The notes under the pieces were generated by a model. That model saw only the letters and a list, made by a program, of their open reading frames with translations. It made no database searches and had not been told where the DNA came from. 64,000 bases of DNA from Paenibacillus tundrae (GTDB lineage: Bacteria > Bacillota > Bacilli > Paenibacillales > Paenibacillaceae): assembly GCF_036884255.1 (NCBI RefSeq), contig NZ_CP145605.1, forward strand, positions 154,501 to 218,500. The letters are read 5' to 3'. Shown in pieces: positions 49,952 through 57,494 of this stretch. Position 1 is the first letter of the stretch; each line of letters opens with the position of its first letter. The position numbers and the translations under genes were made by a program.

Positions 49952-50313
49952 GGGGGCGTTTATGGATTCGACGGGGATAGTTCGAGCATGGGTAGCGGGT
50001 AGTGGGGACGCGTCCGCTTCATCAACGCTAAAGCCTATTAAACGGCAAACAACAAACAAACTACGCTTTCGCAGCCTAAGAAACTGTGTGCGTGCTTCTA
50101 ACCTGCATCGCCCATGTGACAGGATTAGGGGCTAACTAGTAGTGGGATACGCTGTCACATCTCCGCCTGGGGTGTGCTGAAGAAGACAATCAGGCTGACC
50201 CAACGTATAGCCGGTTACGGGGCGATACTCGGGTGACATCAAAACTGTGACTACACCCGTAGAAGCTTATGTGTCGTTATCTTCGGACAGGGGTTCGACT
50301 CCCCTCGCCTCCA
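49952..50313 (+). ncRNA. ssrA: Transfer-messenger RNA (tmRNA, SsrA)
   Basis: Rescues stalled ribosomes with SmpB. The 5' end GGGGGCGTTTATGGATTCGA and the 3' end with T arm GGGG-TTCGACT-CCCC and CGCCTCC pair as the acceptor stem (one G-T). The tag frame begins GGC at 50044 and stops at TAA 50077-50079, encoding GKQQTNYAFAA after the alanine carried by tmRNA. The -AFAA end is a Clp-type degron close to the usual -ALAA. CCA is not encoded, as the base after the discriminator A is T. Length 362. Confidence 0.95.
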
Positions 50314-50326
50314 TTAGTAGTATTAG

Positions 50327-50353
50327 AAAAAGCACCCAAGAGGGTGCTTTTTT
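50327..50353 (+). terminator. Terminator of ssrA
   Basis: AGCACCC and GGGTGCT form a perfect 7-bp stem with loop AAGA, flanked by A-run and T-run, so it may act in both directions. Confidence 0.88.
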
Positions 50354-50457
50354 GTTTTTGGTGAGTTGAAAAGGGATCGCTATTTTCTTCTCTAAAAACA
50401 TGTAAATGACACAATGCTTCTTAGATCGACTCCAGTAAACACCCATCTTCGACCGGT

Positions 50458-50682
50458 TCATCTAAAACCTGCAACGGATGTACGCCCTACAAAGGTTGGG
50501 AAGAACCAGAACGAGTTCCCATTTCTCAGCCACACATAGGTGTTGCGGAATAAACAACCGACAATAGCTCCGGGGTCGATGGCGAACGCTGTAGCAGCGG
50601 GTTGCGGTGGTGTGAATTGTGGAGGAGGAGAGGATGGTGGCTGCTGTGTTCCTTGTGGTCCTTGAGGCGGCATGAATGCCAT
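50458..50682 (-). CDS. Small proline-rich protein of spore-former type
   Basis: The 74-residue protein has a Pro/Gln-rich N-terminal half (MPPQGPQGTQQPPSSPPPQF) and a C-terminal aromatic module (NTYVWLRNGNSFWFFPTFVG). I know similar short proteins in Bacilli, often mislabelled as transporters; their function is not established. AAGGAG precedes the ATG. It lies 37 bases after the small gene at 50720-51025, with which it is probably cotranscribed. A role in the spore envelope is only a guess. Confidence 0.65.
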   Translation of the reverse strand: MAFMPPQGPQGTQQPPSSPPPQFTPPQPAATAFAIDPGAIVGCLFRNTYVWLRNGNSFWFFPTFVGRTSVAGFR

Positions 50683-50719
50683 AACATTTCACTCCTTAAT
50701 GATAGGATTAGGCTTGGGT

Positions 50720-51025
50720 CTATAATAATGAAATGGCGAGTAAATTAAACAGCACCAGGGGTAATACGACATCATTTTGGAAACCAGGAACAAAGCCTCG
50801 ATTAGTCATAGGGCTTGGTAGTTTTAAGTATAAAAATCCCCTTTCGCAGTGGATGAGTAACCCTTCAAAAACATCGCCATCTACTGTCTCCACTCTGACA
50901 AGTGTATTAACATGGTTTTTACATGTATTTGTTACATGGTCTTGAATGGATTTTAAGTTATTCATAGTGGTTGGATCCATTCGAAACAATGTTTGTTCTT
51001 GTTGCCCCTGCAGTTGCAAGTTCAT
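50720..51025 (-). CDS. Small protein with LSm/SH3-like core
   Basis: The 101-residue protein has a Gln-rich N-terminus, a helix with several His/Cys/Asn (IQDHVTNTCKNHVNTLVRVE), then a strand-rich core (VRVETVDGDVFEGLLIHCER) reminiscent of an Sm-like barrel, and a hydrophobic C-terminus (VLPLVLFNLLAISLL). GGAGG eight bases ahead supports the ATG at 51025 rather than 51064. Related proteins are widespread in Bacilli and are sometimes wrongly annotated as acetyl-CoA acetyltransferase. Function unknown. Confidence 0.65.
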   Translation of the reverse strand: MNLQLQGQQEQTLFRMDPTTMNNLKSIQDHVTNTCKNHVNTLVRVETVDGDVFEGLLIHCERGFLYLKLPSPMTNRGFVPGFQNDVVLPLVLFNLLAISLL

Positions 51026-51161
51026 GGTCATGACCTCCAATTTAGATTCGTTCATATTCTCCATGCTATGCAGAAGCCTATAGGGGAGTGACAGTCTACG
51101 TGCGATTGATAACAGGTCTCCATTCTTTTAAATGGGCTGACCCGAAGGAGATCGAATAAAT

Positions 51162-51187
51162 AAAAAAAGCCCCTGGATATCAGGAGC
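51162..51187 (-). terminator. Terminator of the gene at 51212-51724
   Basis: On the minus strand GCTCCTG-ATATC-CAGGGGC pairs with one mismatch, followed by seven T. Confidence 0.75.
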
Positions 51188-51211
51188 CTCCTTAACAGCA
51201 CACTTGAATCG

Positions 51212-51724
51212 TTAATTCATAACATCAGAAATGGACGAACCCGTTACCCCAGAGAAGTCGCCATTTACTTTACTACCCCCGCCACTCCATTGAAGCGTAT
51301 AGTCTCCACCGCGCACGCCTTGTTCAAAACCTTGCTCGAAGTTTTTCCACGTAAAATTTTCTTTTCCGGCAATCTCCTGAGAGAAATATACTTTTCCCGT
51401 ATTATTGTGTGTTAAGGAAACAAAAACCGAATGACTACTATGGTTGTTCATCGAAAGTTTAATATGGCCATGCCCCGCATTTACAGTGAAGGATTTTTGT
51501 ACAACTGCATCACCACTTACAGTATCACCAATGGGATTGTCCGTACCAATAGCCATTGAGTCGATCGACTTTTCTTCGGTAGAAGGACTATTATTGGGGT
51601 CTTCAAGTGTATTTGATCTTGCAAGTACACCTGACTGATTTGTGCTTGTTGAAGCATAAGCAATTATCACTGTTATCGTCATAGCTAGAGCTAATGTCAC
51701 CCATAAACCACGTTTTTTCTCCAT
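51212..51724 (-). CDS. Secreted protein of unknown function
   Basis: The 170-residue protein has an N-terminal signal or anchor (GLWVTLALAMTITVIIAYAS), a Ser/Asn/Glu-rich low-complexity linker (residues about 30-75) and a C-terminal domain of about 85 residues (KSFTVNAGHGHIKLSMNNHS; KVYFSQEIAGKENFTWKNFE; GGDYTLQWSGGGSKVNGDFS) that looks like a small beta-sandwich. No family is recognised. A terminator follows, so it is monocistronic. Confidence 0.65.
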   Translation of the reverse strand: MEKKRGLWVTLALAMTITVIIAYASTSTNQSGVLARSNTLEDPNNSPSTEEKSIDSMAIGTDNPIGDTVSGDAVVQKSFTVNAGHGHIKLSMNNHSSHSVFVSLTHNNTGKVYFSQEIAGKENFTWKNFEQGFEQGVRGGDYTLQWSGGGSKVNGDFSGVTGSSISDVMN

Positions 51725-52035
51725 AAAATTAGTTTCTCCCTTATATAGTCTGTTCTCTTTGAGGTATTTAATATATAAAGCTATCTACATATTATTAAGT
51801 ATATTTGTAATATTATTACACTTAATGCTGCTAGTAAAGTTAGGTCTGAAATAACCAGTCAGAATTGAGAAAACTGATGACGGCTAATTTCTATTTCAAA
51901 CCTCATATTTTCCCTATATTCCCATGCTGTTTGATATAATTGTTATCATAATTACGATTGTACATATATCTTAACTCCATGTGTAAAACACACACTTCAA
52001 TGTCTATGAATCTATGAAAGAGGAGCTATTATTTC
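51725..52035. other. Divergent AT-rich regulatory region
   Basis: Contains the 15-bp palindrome TGTAATA-T-TATTACA (51806-51820) and the extended -10 TGATATAAT (51932-51940), which can drive the deacetylase gene about 95 bases before its start. The sequence around 51935-51960 (TTGTTATCATAATTACG) is Fur-box-like but poor. GAGGAG at 52020-52025 is the RBS. Confidence 0.45.
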
Positions 52036-52662
52036 ATGAATAATATGTCATTGGTTGAACAGGTATCCGTTCGGGAAAAGGCTGTAGCTTTCACATTTGA
52101 TGATGGGCCGCATCCGTTGTACACACAGCAAATCCTTGAGATTTTCCGTCGTGTGGGGGGACAAGCGACCTTCTTCATGATTGGTAAGGAGATTGAATCT
52201 TACCCGGAAATTGCAGCTGAGGTTCATCGTGAAGGGCATGAGATAGCCAATCATACGTTTACACATCCCAATCTGACCGAATTGACGTTGGAGCAAGCTG
52301 GGGAAGAGCTGCAAAGAGCGGAGAACGTCATTCGGAAAGTAACAGGGAAACCGACAAACCTTTTCAGACCACCATACTTTGGGATAAATGACGATATCTT
52401 ATCTCTGGCGGTGGAACAGGGTTACCATACGGTTGCTGCGGTTAACGGCGGTGCTAAGGATTGGGACAACCCTGGTGTAGAGTATATTTTGGATCATACA
52501 AGGCCTACGGTAAAGCCTGGTAGTGTACTCATTTTTCATGATGGGTATGCGGATCGTTCACAGACGGTGGAGGCTGTTCGAATACTGGTAGAAGAGCTTA
52601 TTGCGGAAGGGTACCGTTTGGTCACAGTAAGTGAATTACTAGCCATCTCGGATGAAGCGTGA
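52036..52662 (+). CDS. Polysaccharide deacetylase (NodB homology)
   Basis: Carbohydrate esterase family 4 enzymes remove N-acetyl groups from chitin or peptidoglycan. The 208-residue protein has motif 1 AFTFDDGPHP, motif 2 HEIANHTFTHPNL (metal His pair), motif 3 LFRPPYFGIN, and later LIFHDGYADRSQT. No signal peptide or membrane anchor precedes the catalytic domain, unlike most Bacillus homologues, so it may act in the cytoplasm or be exported otherwise. GAGGAG precedes the ATG. It stands alone. Confidence 0.9.
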   Translation: MNNMSLVEQVSVREKAVAFTFDDGPHPLYTQQILEIFRRVGGQATFFMIGKEIESYPEIAAEVHREGHEIANHTFTHPNLTELTLEQAGEELQRAENVIRKVTGKPTNLFRPPYFGINDDILSLAVEQGYHTVAAVNGGAKDWDNPGVEYILDHTRPTVKPGSVLIFHDGYADRSQTVEAVRILVEELIAEGYRLVTVSELLAISDEA

Positions 52663-52702
52663 GGAAATAAATTAAGGTGAACCTAGCATGAAGTTGTTAT
52701 TC

Positions 52703-52732
52703 GCACCGCGTGCAATGTCCAGCACGCGGTGC
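52703..52732. other. GC-rich perfect hairpin
   Basis: GCACCGCGTGC (52703-52713) and GCACGCGGTGC (52722-52732) form a perfect 11-bp stem with an 8-base loop. No U-tract follows (CCTGCATC), so it is not a standard terminator, although it lies 40 bases after the deacetylase stop. Confidence 0.6.
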
Positions 52733-52778
52733 CCTGCATCATACCAATGGTGATCAGCCCACTTTAGAGACATGAAGA

Positions 52779-52883
52779 GTGGGACATGATTTTAATAATA
52801 ACTACAAGAACTACAAGAACTACAAGAACTACAAGAACTACAAGAACTACAAGAATTATAAGTGCTGCTACCCAGTTACATAG
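52779..52883 (+). CDS. Possible small (Asn-Tyr-Lys)7 repeat peptide
   Basis: In this frame GTG at 52779 opens 34 codons: GHDFNN, then seven Asn-Tyr-Lys units, then CCYPVT and a stop. The first six units are identical AACTACAAG; the seventh is AATTATAAG, changed only at silent positions. That pattern hints that the frame is or was translated. There is no convincing RBS, so a degenerated or non-coding repeat remains possible. Confidence 0.3.
   Translation: MGHDFNNNYKNYKNYKNYKNYKNYKNYKCCYPVT
52801..52862. repeat. 9-bp tandem repeat (ACTACAAGA)
   Basis: Six perfect copies of ACTACAAGA (52801-52854) are followed by one diverged copy. The unit is a multiple of three, so copy-number change would not shift a reading frame. 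It is too short and gapless for a CRISPR. Confidence 0.95.
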
Positions 52884-52932
52884 ATCATATTCATTTTAGA
52901 AGATAATTCTCTCACCCTGGCGATCACCCAAC

Positions 52933-54192
52933 CTACTTACCAGTGAGTTCGTACTTCGCTAATGTCTTCTCCATGGTCAGATAAAAAGTATTGGCATTGA
53001 CGAAGCGGATGTTCTCTGCCGAGAACGGCGCTTGGTCTAGTTTTAATGCATTTATCGAGCTCAGCGTACGATCCAGCACATGATATACCGCTTTGGATGG
53101 CAGTGTAACATAATCATTATGCGTAAACCCTTGCTCGATTAATTTCACAGGAACCAGCCCTTTATCCTCGACTGCACCGAATACAAAGGTATCTTTATTC
53201 AGAAACTGTAGCTTACCAAGCTCAGGAAGATCATTAAAGGTCCTTGTGGAGATCCGTTTGTTGTTGGTGTCGTATACGCTAAGTGTATTTTCCTCTTGAA
53301 TGAGGAAGTGGTTTCCGATCGACTGAAACAGTGTACTGTTAGGTACTGGTGTGGGCAAGGAGCGTGTCCATTTCTTCTTCCCTGTAGGCGAAATGCCTTG
53401 TAACGTTTCCATCCCTGTCTTTTCGTCGATAAGAGGAACAAGAATGGTACCACCACTTAAGACATCAAAGTCGTTATGGTACGGACTGAAATATTCTTTT
53501 GGCCAAGCATAAGAAGTGACTTTTTTATTTCTTGAGATAGAGTAAATCGTTATGACTGTAGCATTCTTCTCATAGTTGGCGATACCAACATAATCCCCTT
53601 GGATGTGTCGAATACTACCATTGTACAATCTACTAACGAGTTCTTTACCTTCTGGTGAATAGAGTTTAAGTAGGTTTTTCTCGCCAACAAAATCAATGAC
53701 TGCATAACGACCATCACTAAGCACCTCGAAGTTTCCGCCATCAGGAAAGACCTTTTCCCATCGTGGCTTCATATTGGCATCCAATGCAATCAGCTTGCTC
53801 CCATGTTTGTTTCCGACTTTAACGTCCTCTACATAATAGGTATTTCCATTGGCATCCATGTTGTATGGATTATATCTGTAAGGTGAGGTGTGAACCCATT
53901 TTTGTTTGCCGGTTACGTCGTTGACAGCCATCATCTGATAGGTAGATTTGTTCCCTACTTTATGACGTAGCAGCATGTAGGCCGTATTGTCCTTGGTAGA
54001 CACGATAGGTAAGTACTGATGTTCTATAGGTTTGTAGGCAAAGTCATTTGTGCTGGTATTGGCTGGTACCGTGGTACTCCAAGTAGGCTTGGGGAATTCT
54101 GTGAAGTCTGCCGCCGAAATTGTACTTGCTAGTGTCATACTCAGTGCGGTGATTAGCATTATTACCTTAGTACCGAGGGAAAGTCTGTTCAT
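52933..54192 (-). CDS. Secreted PQQ/WD40-like beta-propeller protein
   Basis: The 419-residue protein has a signal peptide (VIMLITALSMTLASTISAAD) and repeated blades of the PQQ-like type (NKSTYQMMAVNDVTGKQKWV; SKLIALDANMKPRWEKVFPD; GKKKWTRSLPTPVPNSTLFQ). These look like the tryptophan-docking motif seen in quinoprotein-like propellers, but no catalytic PQQ ligands are obvious. GGAGGATATGACGGA precedes the ATG. Probably an extracellular scaffold or sensor; function unknown. Confidence 0.75.
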   Translation of the reverse strand: MNRLSLGTKVIMLITALSMTLASTISAADFTEFPKPTWSTTVPANTSTNDFAYKPIEHQYLPIVSTKDNTAYMLLRHKVGNKSTYQMMAVNDVTGKQKWVHTSPYRYNPYNMDANGNTYYVEDVKVGNKHGSKLIALDANMKPRWEKVFPDGGNFEVLSDGRYAVIDFVGEKNLLKLYSPEGKELVSRLYNGSIRHIQGDYVGIANYEKNATVITIYSISRNKKVTSYAWPKEYFSPYHNDFDVLSGGTILVPLIDEKTGMETLQGISPTGKKKWTRSLPTPVPNSTLFQSIGNHFLIQEENTLSVYDTNNKRISTRTFNDLPELGKLQFLNKDTFVFGAVEDKGLVPVKLIEQGFTHNDYVTLPSKAVYHVLDRTLSSINALKLDQAPFSAENIRFVNANTFYLTMEKTLAKYELTGK

Positions 54193-54481
54193 TCCGTCAT
54201 ATCCTCCTATGATTCATCATCTGTACGCGTATAACTAAAAAAACTAATATGTAATTATCGCCATCATACCAGATATTGTAGTATATTTCGTATAATAACG
54301 AATGGTAGAACGTGCTCCAGGTATATCCATTTTACGAGAATATGAGTATGGCATTATGCAATATCGAGCTAACACTAATAAAATTTGGGTCACAATAGAG
54401 CTTCATGTAGAGAGTCTAACAGTTTGGATTGTACATACACATACCTGATTTACGGAGCAAACATGCTGTAGGAGGATAACA

Positions 54482-55435
54482 ATGAGAGTTTGGCTGAAAA
54501 GAATGGGATATAGCATCATCGCTTTGCTGGGTCTTCTGCTTATATTTATCGCTATTAGCTTCACGAATCATCGGATTCAATTAAAACAAGAATCAGCTTT
54601 ACTTGTACCACCAGGAACGATGGTCAATGTGAATAATCATGAGATGCACGTCTACACCGAGGGCACAGGAGCACAGACGCTTGTCTTTATGTCGGGCGGG
54701 GGCACATCCGCTCCTGTACTGGATTTCAAAGCCTTATACACTAGATTATCGGATCAATACAAGATCGCAGTTGTGGAAAAAGCAGGTTATGGCTTCAGTG
54801 AAACGGCCAAGGTCTCCCGTGATATCGATACGATGCTAGAAGAGACACGAACCGTCCTGGCTTTGGCAGGACAGCAACCACCATATGTCTTGTTTCCGCA
54901 TTCGATGTCAGGCATTGAAGCCTTATACTGGGCACAGATGTATCCAGCTGAGGTCGAGGCCATTATCGGACTTGATCCAGCGGTTCCAGAGGTGTATGAA
55001 GAATACCCGCTTCCTTCGCCTGGAACGATGGCACTTACAGGTATGGGAGCACGCATCGGAATCACCCGCTTTTTCCCTGGCATTGTAGATTCATCGGCAG
55101 CTATTCAGCAGAAGCATCTCTCGTCGCAAGAAGAGGAGCTTTACCGAGCCCTATTCTACAAAAGTACGCAGACGTCGAATATGAACGATGAAGTGAAGAT
55201 GATTAGAGAGAACGCGGCCAAGGTTTTGGAACACGGTGTTCCAGATGTACCGATGTATTTCTTTAGTTCGAGCGGAGAGGAAGTGCCGGTGCAGAACTGG
55301 CAGGCTGTTTTGAAGAATTACATAGCTTCTGTGAAGAATGGCGAAATTCTAATCTTACCTGGTGGACATTATATTCATAACGAGGCACCAGATCGCATTG
55401 CGGAGGAAAGCAAACGATTTATAGAGCAGTTATAA
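54482..55435 (+). CDS. Alpha/beta-hydrolase, membrane-anchored
   Basis: The 317-residue protein has an N-terminal TM helix (YSIIALLGLLLIFIAISF) and an alpha/beta-hydrolase fold domain outside it. The nucleophile elbow is FPHSMSGIEALYW, with the oxyanion region FMSGGGTSAPV; the catalytic His is probably in LPGGHYIHNEAP and the acid in GLDPAVPE or near it. GTAGGAGG precedes the ATG. Substrate cannot be read. It lies alone between an inverted secreted-protein gene and a channel gene. Confidence 0.85.
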   Translation: MRVWLKRMGYSIIALLGLLLIFIAISFTNHRIQLKQESALLVPPGTMVNVNNHEMHVYTEGTGAQTLVFMSGGGTSAPVLDFKALYTRLSDQYKIAVVEKAGYGFSETAKVSRDIDTMLEETRTVLALAGQQPPYVLFPHSMSGIEALYWAQMYPAEVEAIIGLDPAVPEVYEEYPLPSPGTMALTGMGARIGITRFFPGIVDSSAAIQQKHLSSQEEELYRALFYKSTQTSNMNDEVKMIRENAAKVLEHGVPDVPMYFFSSSGEEVPVQNWQAVLKNYIASVKNGEILILPGGHYIHNEAPDRIAEESKRFIEQL

Positions 55436-55497
55436 CAAGCCAGCTGGCAGGCTGCGACTAAAGCGGTCTAGTGAGGTTAGACGAAAGAAAGACGAAG

Positions 55498-55525
55498 AAG
55501 CCACCTACTTAGGTGGTTATTTTTG
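55498..55525 (+). terminator. Terminator of the hydrolase gene
   Basis: AAGCCACCT and AGGTGGTT pair (one G-T), followed by ATTTTTG. Confidence 0.75.
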
Positions 55526-55595
55526 TAGGCATTTTGCGTAGCATCACAAACTACTCTATAATAGTAGGCTAAACTAACTGTGTGGGGAGGAAACT

Positions 55596-56852
55596 ATGGA
55601 CTTTATCAGAAATCAACTAGAGCAACTTGGCATGAGTGAACCATCCATTAGTTATCTTTCAAATATCATTATGGTTCTGTTTATCGCGTTGATCTCGATA
55701 CTGGCAAATTATATCGCCAAGCGAATCGTGCTGAAGACGGTTCATCAAATCGTGAGTAACAATAGGTTCCATTGGGGTCACATCGTTGTTCAGAAGAAGC
55801 TGTTCCACAGACTCTCTCATCTTGTTCCCGCCATTATCATCTATTATTCAGCTTACATCTTTCCGCCTTATCAGGCAGTAATTGAAAAAGCAGCCATGAC
55901 CTACATGATTATCATCATGATCACGGTGCTGAATGCCCTGCTGAATGTGTTCGATGATATCTATCGCACCTATGAGGTGTCGAAGATTCGCCCGATCAAG
56001 AGCTACATCCAAGTGGCGAAGATTATCCTGTTCATTATCGGCGGTATTATCGTTATTTCGAGCCTGATTGGTCAGAATCCATTGATCATTCTTAGTGGAC
56101 TTGGTGCATTATCGGCGGTACTGATGTTGGTGTTCAAGGACTCAATCCTTGGTCTAGTCGCGGGGGTGCAATTATCATCCAATGATATGGTACGCGTAGG
56201 CGACTGGATTGAAATGCCGAAATATAATGCAGACGGTGACGTCATCGACATTACACTGAATACCGTGAAGGTGCGAAATTTTGATAAAACGATTACGATG
56301 ATTCCCAGCTATGCTCTAATCTCTGACTCGTTCCGAAACTGGAGAGGTATGCAGGTCTCGGGCGGAAGAAGAATTAAGCGAAGTATCTATATTGATATCA
56401 GTAGTATCCAGTTTTGTACGGAGGAGATGGTAGCTGAATTTGAGAAAATTCACTACTTAACCGATTATGTAACCGCCAAGCTAGAGGAAATTGAAGCCTA
56501 CAACGTTGAGCATCAGGTAAACCGGGAAAGCAATGTGAACGGTAGACAGCTCACCAATGTGGGTGTCTTCAGAGAATATATTCATCAATACCTACGGAAT
56601 CATCCCAAAATTAATCAGGATATGACGATGATTGTAAGACAATTAGCACCGGAAGATCGCGGACTTCCTCTTGAAATTTACGCGTTCAGCAATGATATCA
56701 ATTGGAGTGTATATGAATCCGTGCAGGCTGATATCTTTGACCATATCTTTGCGGTTGCGCAAACTTTTGGACTTCGTGCGTTCCAGAATCCAACAGGTCA
56801 TGATATTGTGCAATTGAAAGAAGATAAACAATATGTGCGTGAGTACTCATAA
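55596..56852 (+). CDS. MscS-family mechanosensitive ion channel (YbdG type)
   Basis: The 418-residue protein has about five TM segments (IIMVLFIALISILANYIA; AAMTYMIIIMITVLNALL; VAKIILFIIGGIIVISSLIG) and the pore helix TM3 at IILSGLGALSAVLMLVFKDS followed by ILGLVAGVQLSSNDMVRVGD, with the MscS beta domain WIEMPKYNADGDVIDITLNT after it. A long C-terminal cytoplasmic region ends in EDKQYVREYS, as in E. coli YbdG. It opens under hypo-osmotic stress to release solutes. GGGGAGG precedes the ATG. Confidence 0.93.
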   Translation: MDFIRNQLEQLGMSEPSISYLSNIIMVLFIALISILANYIAKRIVLKTVHQIVSNNRFHWGHIVVQKKLFHRLSHLVPAIIIYYSAYIFPPYQAVIEKAAMTYMIIIMITVLNALLNVFDDIYRTYEVSKIRPIKSYIQVAKIILFIIGGIIVISSLIGQNPLIILSGLGALSAVLMLVFKDSILGLVAGVQLSSNDMVRVGDWIEMPKYNADGDVIDITLNTVKVRNFDKTITMIPSYALISDSFRNWRGMQVSGGRRIKRSIYIDISSIQFCTEEMVAEFEKIHYLTDYVTAKLEEIEAYNVEHQVNRESNVNGRQLTNVGVFREYIHQYLRNHPKINQDMTMIVRQLAPEDRGLPLEIYAFSNDINWSVYESVQADIFDHIFAVAQTFGLRAFQNPTGHDIVQLKEDKQYVREYS

Positions 56853-56865
56853 AGGTAATCTTGAT

Positions 56866-56899
56866 GCCGTTAACCCTTAAGGGGTTAATGGCTTTTTTT
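56866..56899 (+). terminator. Terminator of the MscS gene
   Basis: GCCGTTAACCC and GGGTTAATGGC form an 11-position stem (one G-T) with loop TTAAG, followed by seven T. Confidence 0.88.
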
Positions 56900-56902
56900 C
56901 TG

Positions 56903-56911
56903 TGATATAAT
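56903..56911 (+). promoter_or_regulatory. Extended -10 promoter of the AraC gene
   Basis: TGATATAAT at 56903-56911 is an extended -10 element right after the previous terminator and about 83 bases before the AraC-fragment start. Confidence 0.5.
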
Positions 56912-56993
56912 AGACATATTTTAAATCAAAACAAGCTGAAGGTAACAGCAACTATAAAGACCGTTCTGCCATCAAAGTGGGGGAGGAGCATGT

Positions 56994-57494
56994 ATGGATT
57001 GGGAAGCTCATATCGAGCAGTGGAGCCGAACTGCCGTTAGATTGCTGGAGATTCGGCATTATCGTGTAGCGTATGGTATAGTCCCTGATCTTGATCTGGG
57101 GCAAGACAGTATTTTCGTAGTCATCACGCATGGAAAAGCCAGGATAACTTTATCAGGAAAGGTGTATCAGGCTCAGGCTCCCTATATTCTGCACGGGGGA
57201 GAGGGAGCTGAACTGAGTTTGCATCCGCTAGATCAGGACTTTGCCTGTTACTTCATTCAATATACGTCGTTCTGTGCGTCACTAGAGGATGCGCAAAGCT
57301 TTCGTATACCGTATGTTTTTACACCCTATGCATTACTGGCGATTCAAGAAAAATGTGATACGATGTTCCGTTCATGGCAACAATCTAGTCCGATGGATAA
57401 GTTACAGGCACAGTCTACGTTCCTCCCGTTTGTATACGAGGTCTTGAGGCAAATTCAGACGTCGACGAACCAAACAGCAGAACGACTATCGTGA
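56994..57494 (+). pseudogene. AraC-family regulator, N-terminal sensor fragment
   Basis: The 166-residue frame holds the cupin-like ligand-binding domain of an AraC regulator (DSIFVVITHGKARITLSGKV; YQAQAPYILHGGEGAELSLH) but no HTH. It stops at TGA 57492-57494, overlapping the GTG of the next frame by 4 bases. That frame carries exactly the missing HTH, and stays open back to 57401, so a frameshift between about 57401 and 57494 is likely. A start is supported by GGGGGAGGAG ahead of the codon. Coupled translation of two proteins is the alternative. Confidence 0.65.

Noticed and set aside
49782..50135. 117-codon frame running into ssrA
   Set aside because: It overlaps the mature tmRNA and has no RBS.
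50267..50461. 64-codon minus-strand frame over the tmRNA 3' end
   Set aside because: It overlaps tmRNA and its terminator and is a shadow.
52801..52862. CRISPR array
   Set aside because: Units are 9 bp, contiguous and without spacers, and no cas genes are present.
52786..52899. 37-codon (Thr-Thr-Arg) repeat frame in the 9-bp repeat
   Set aside because: The diverged seventh unit changes residues in this frame but not in the Asn-Tyr-Lys frame; RBS is poor.
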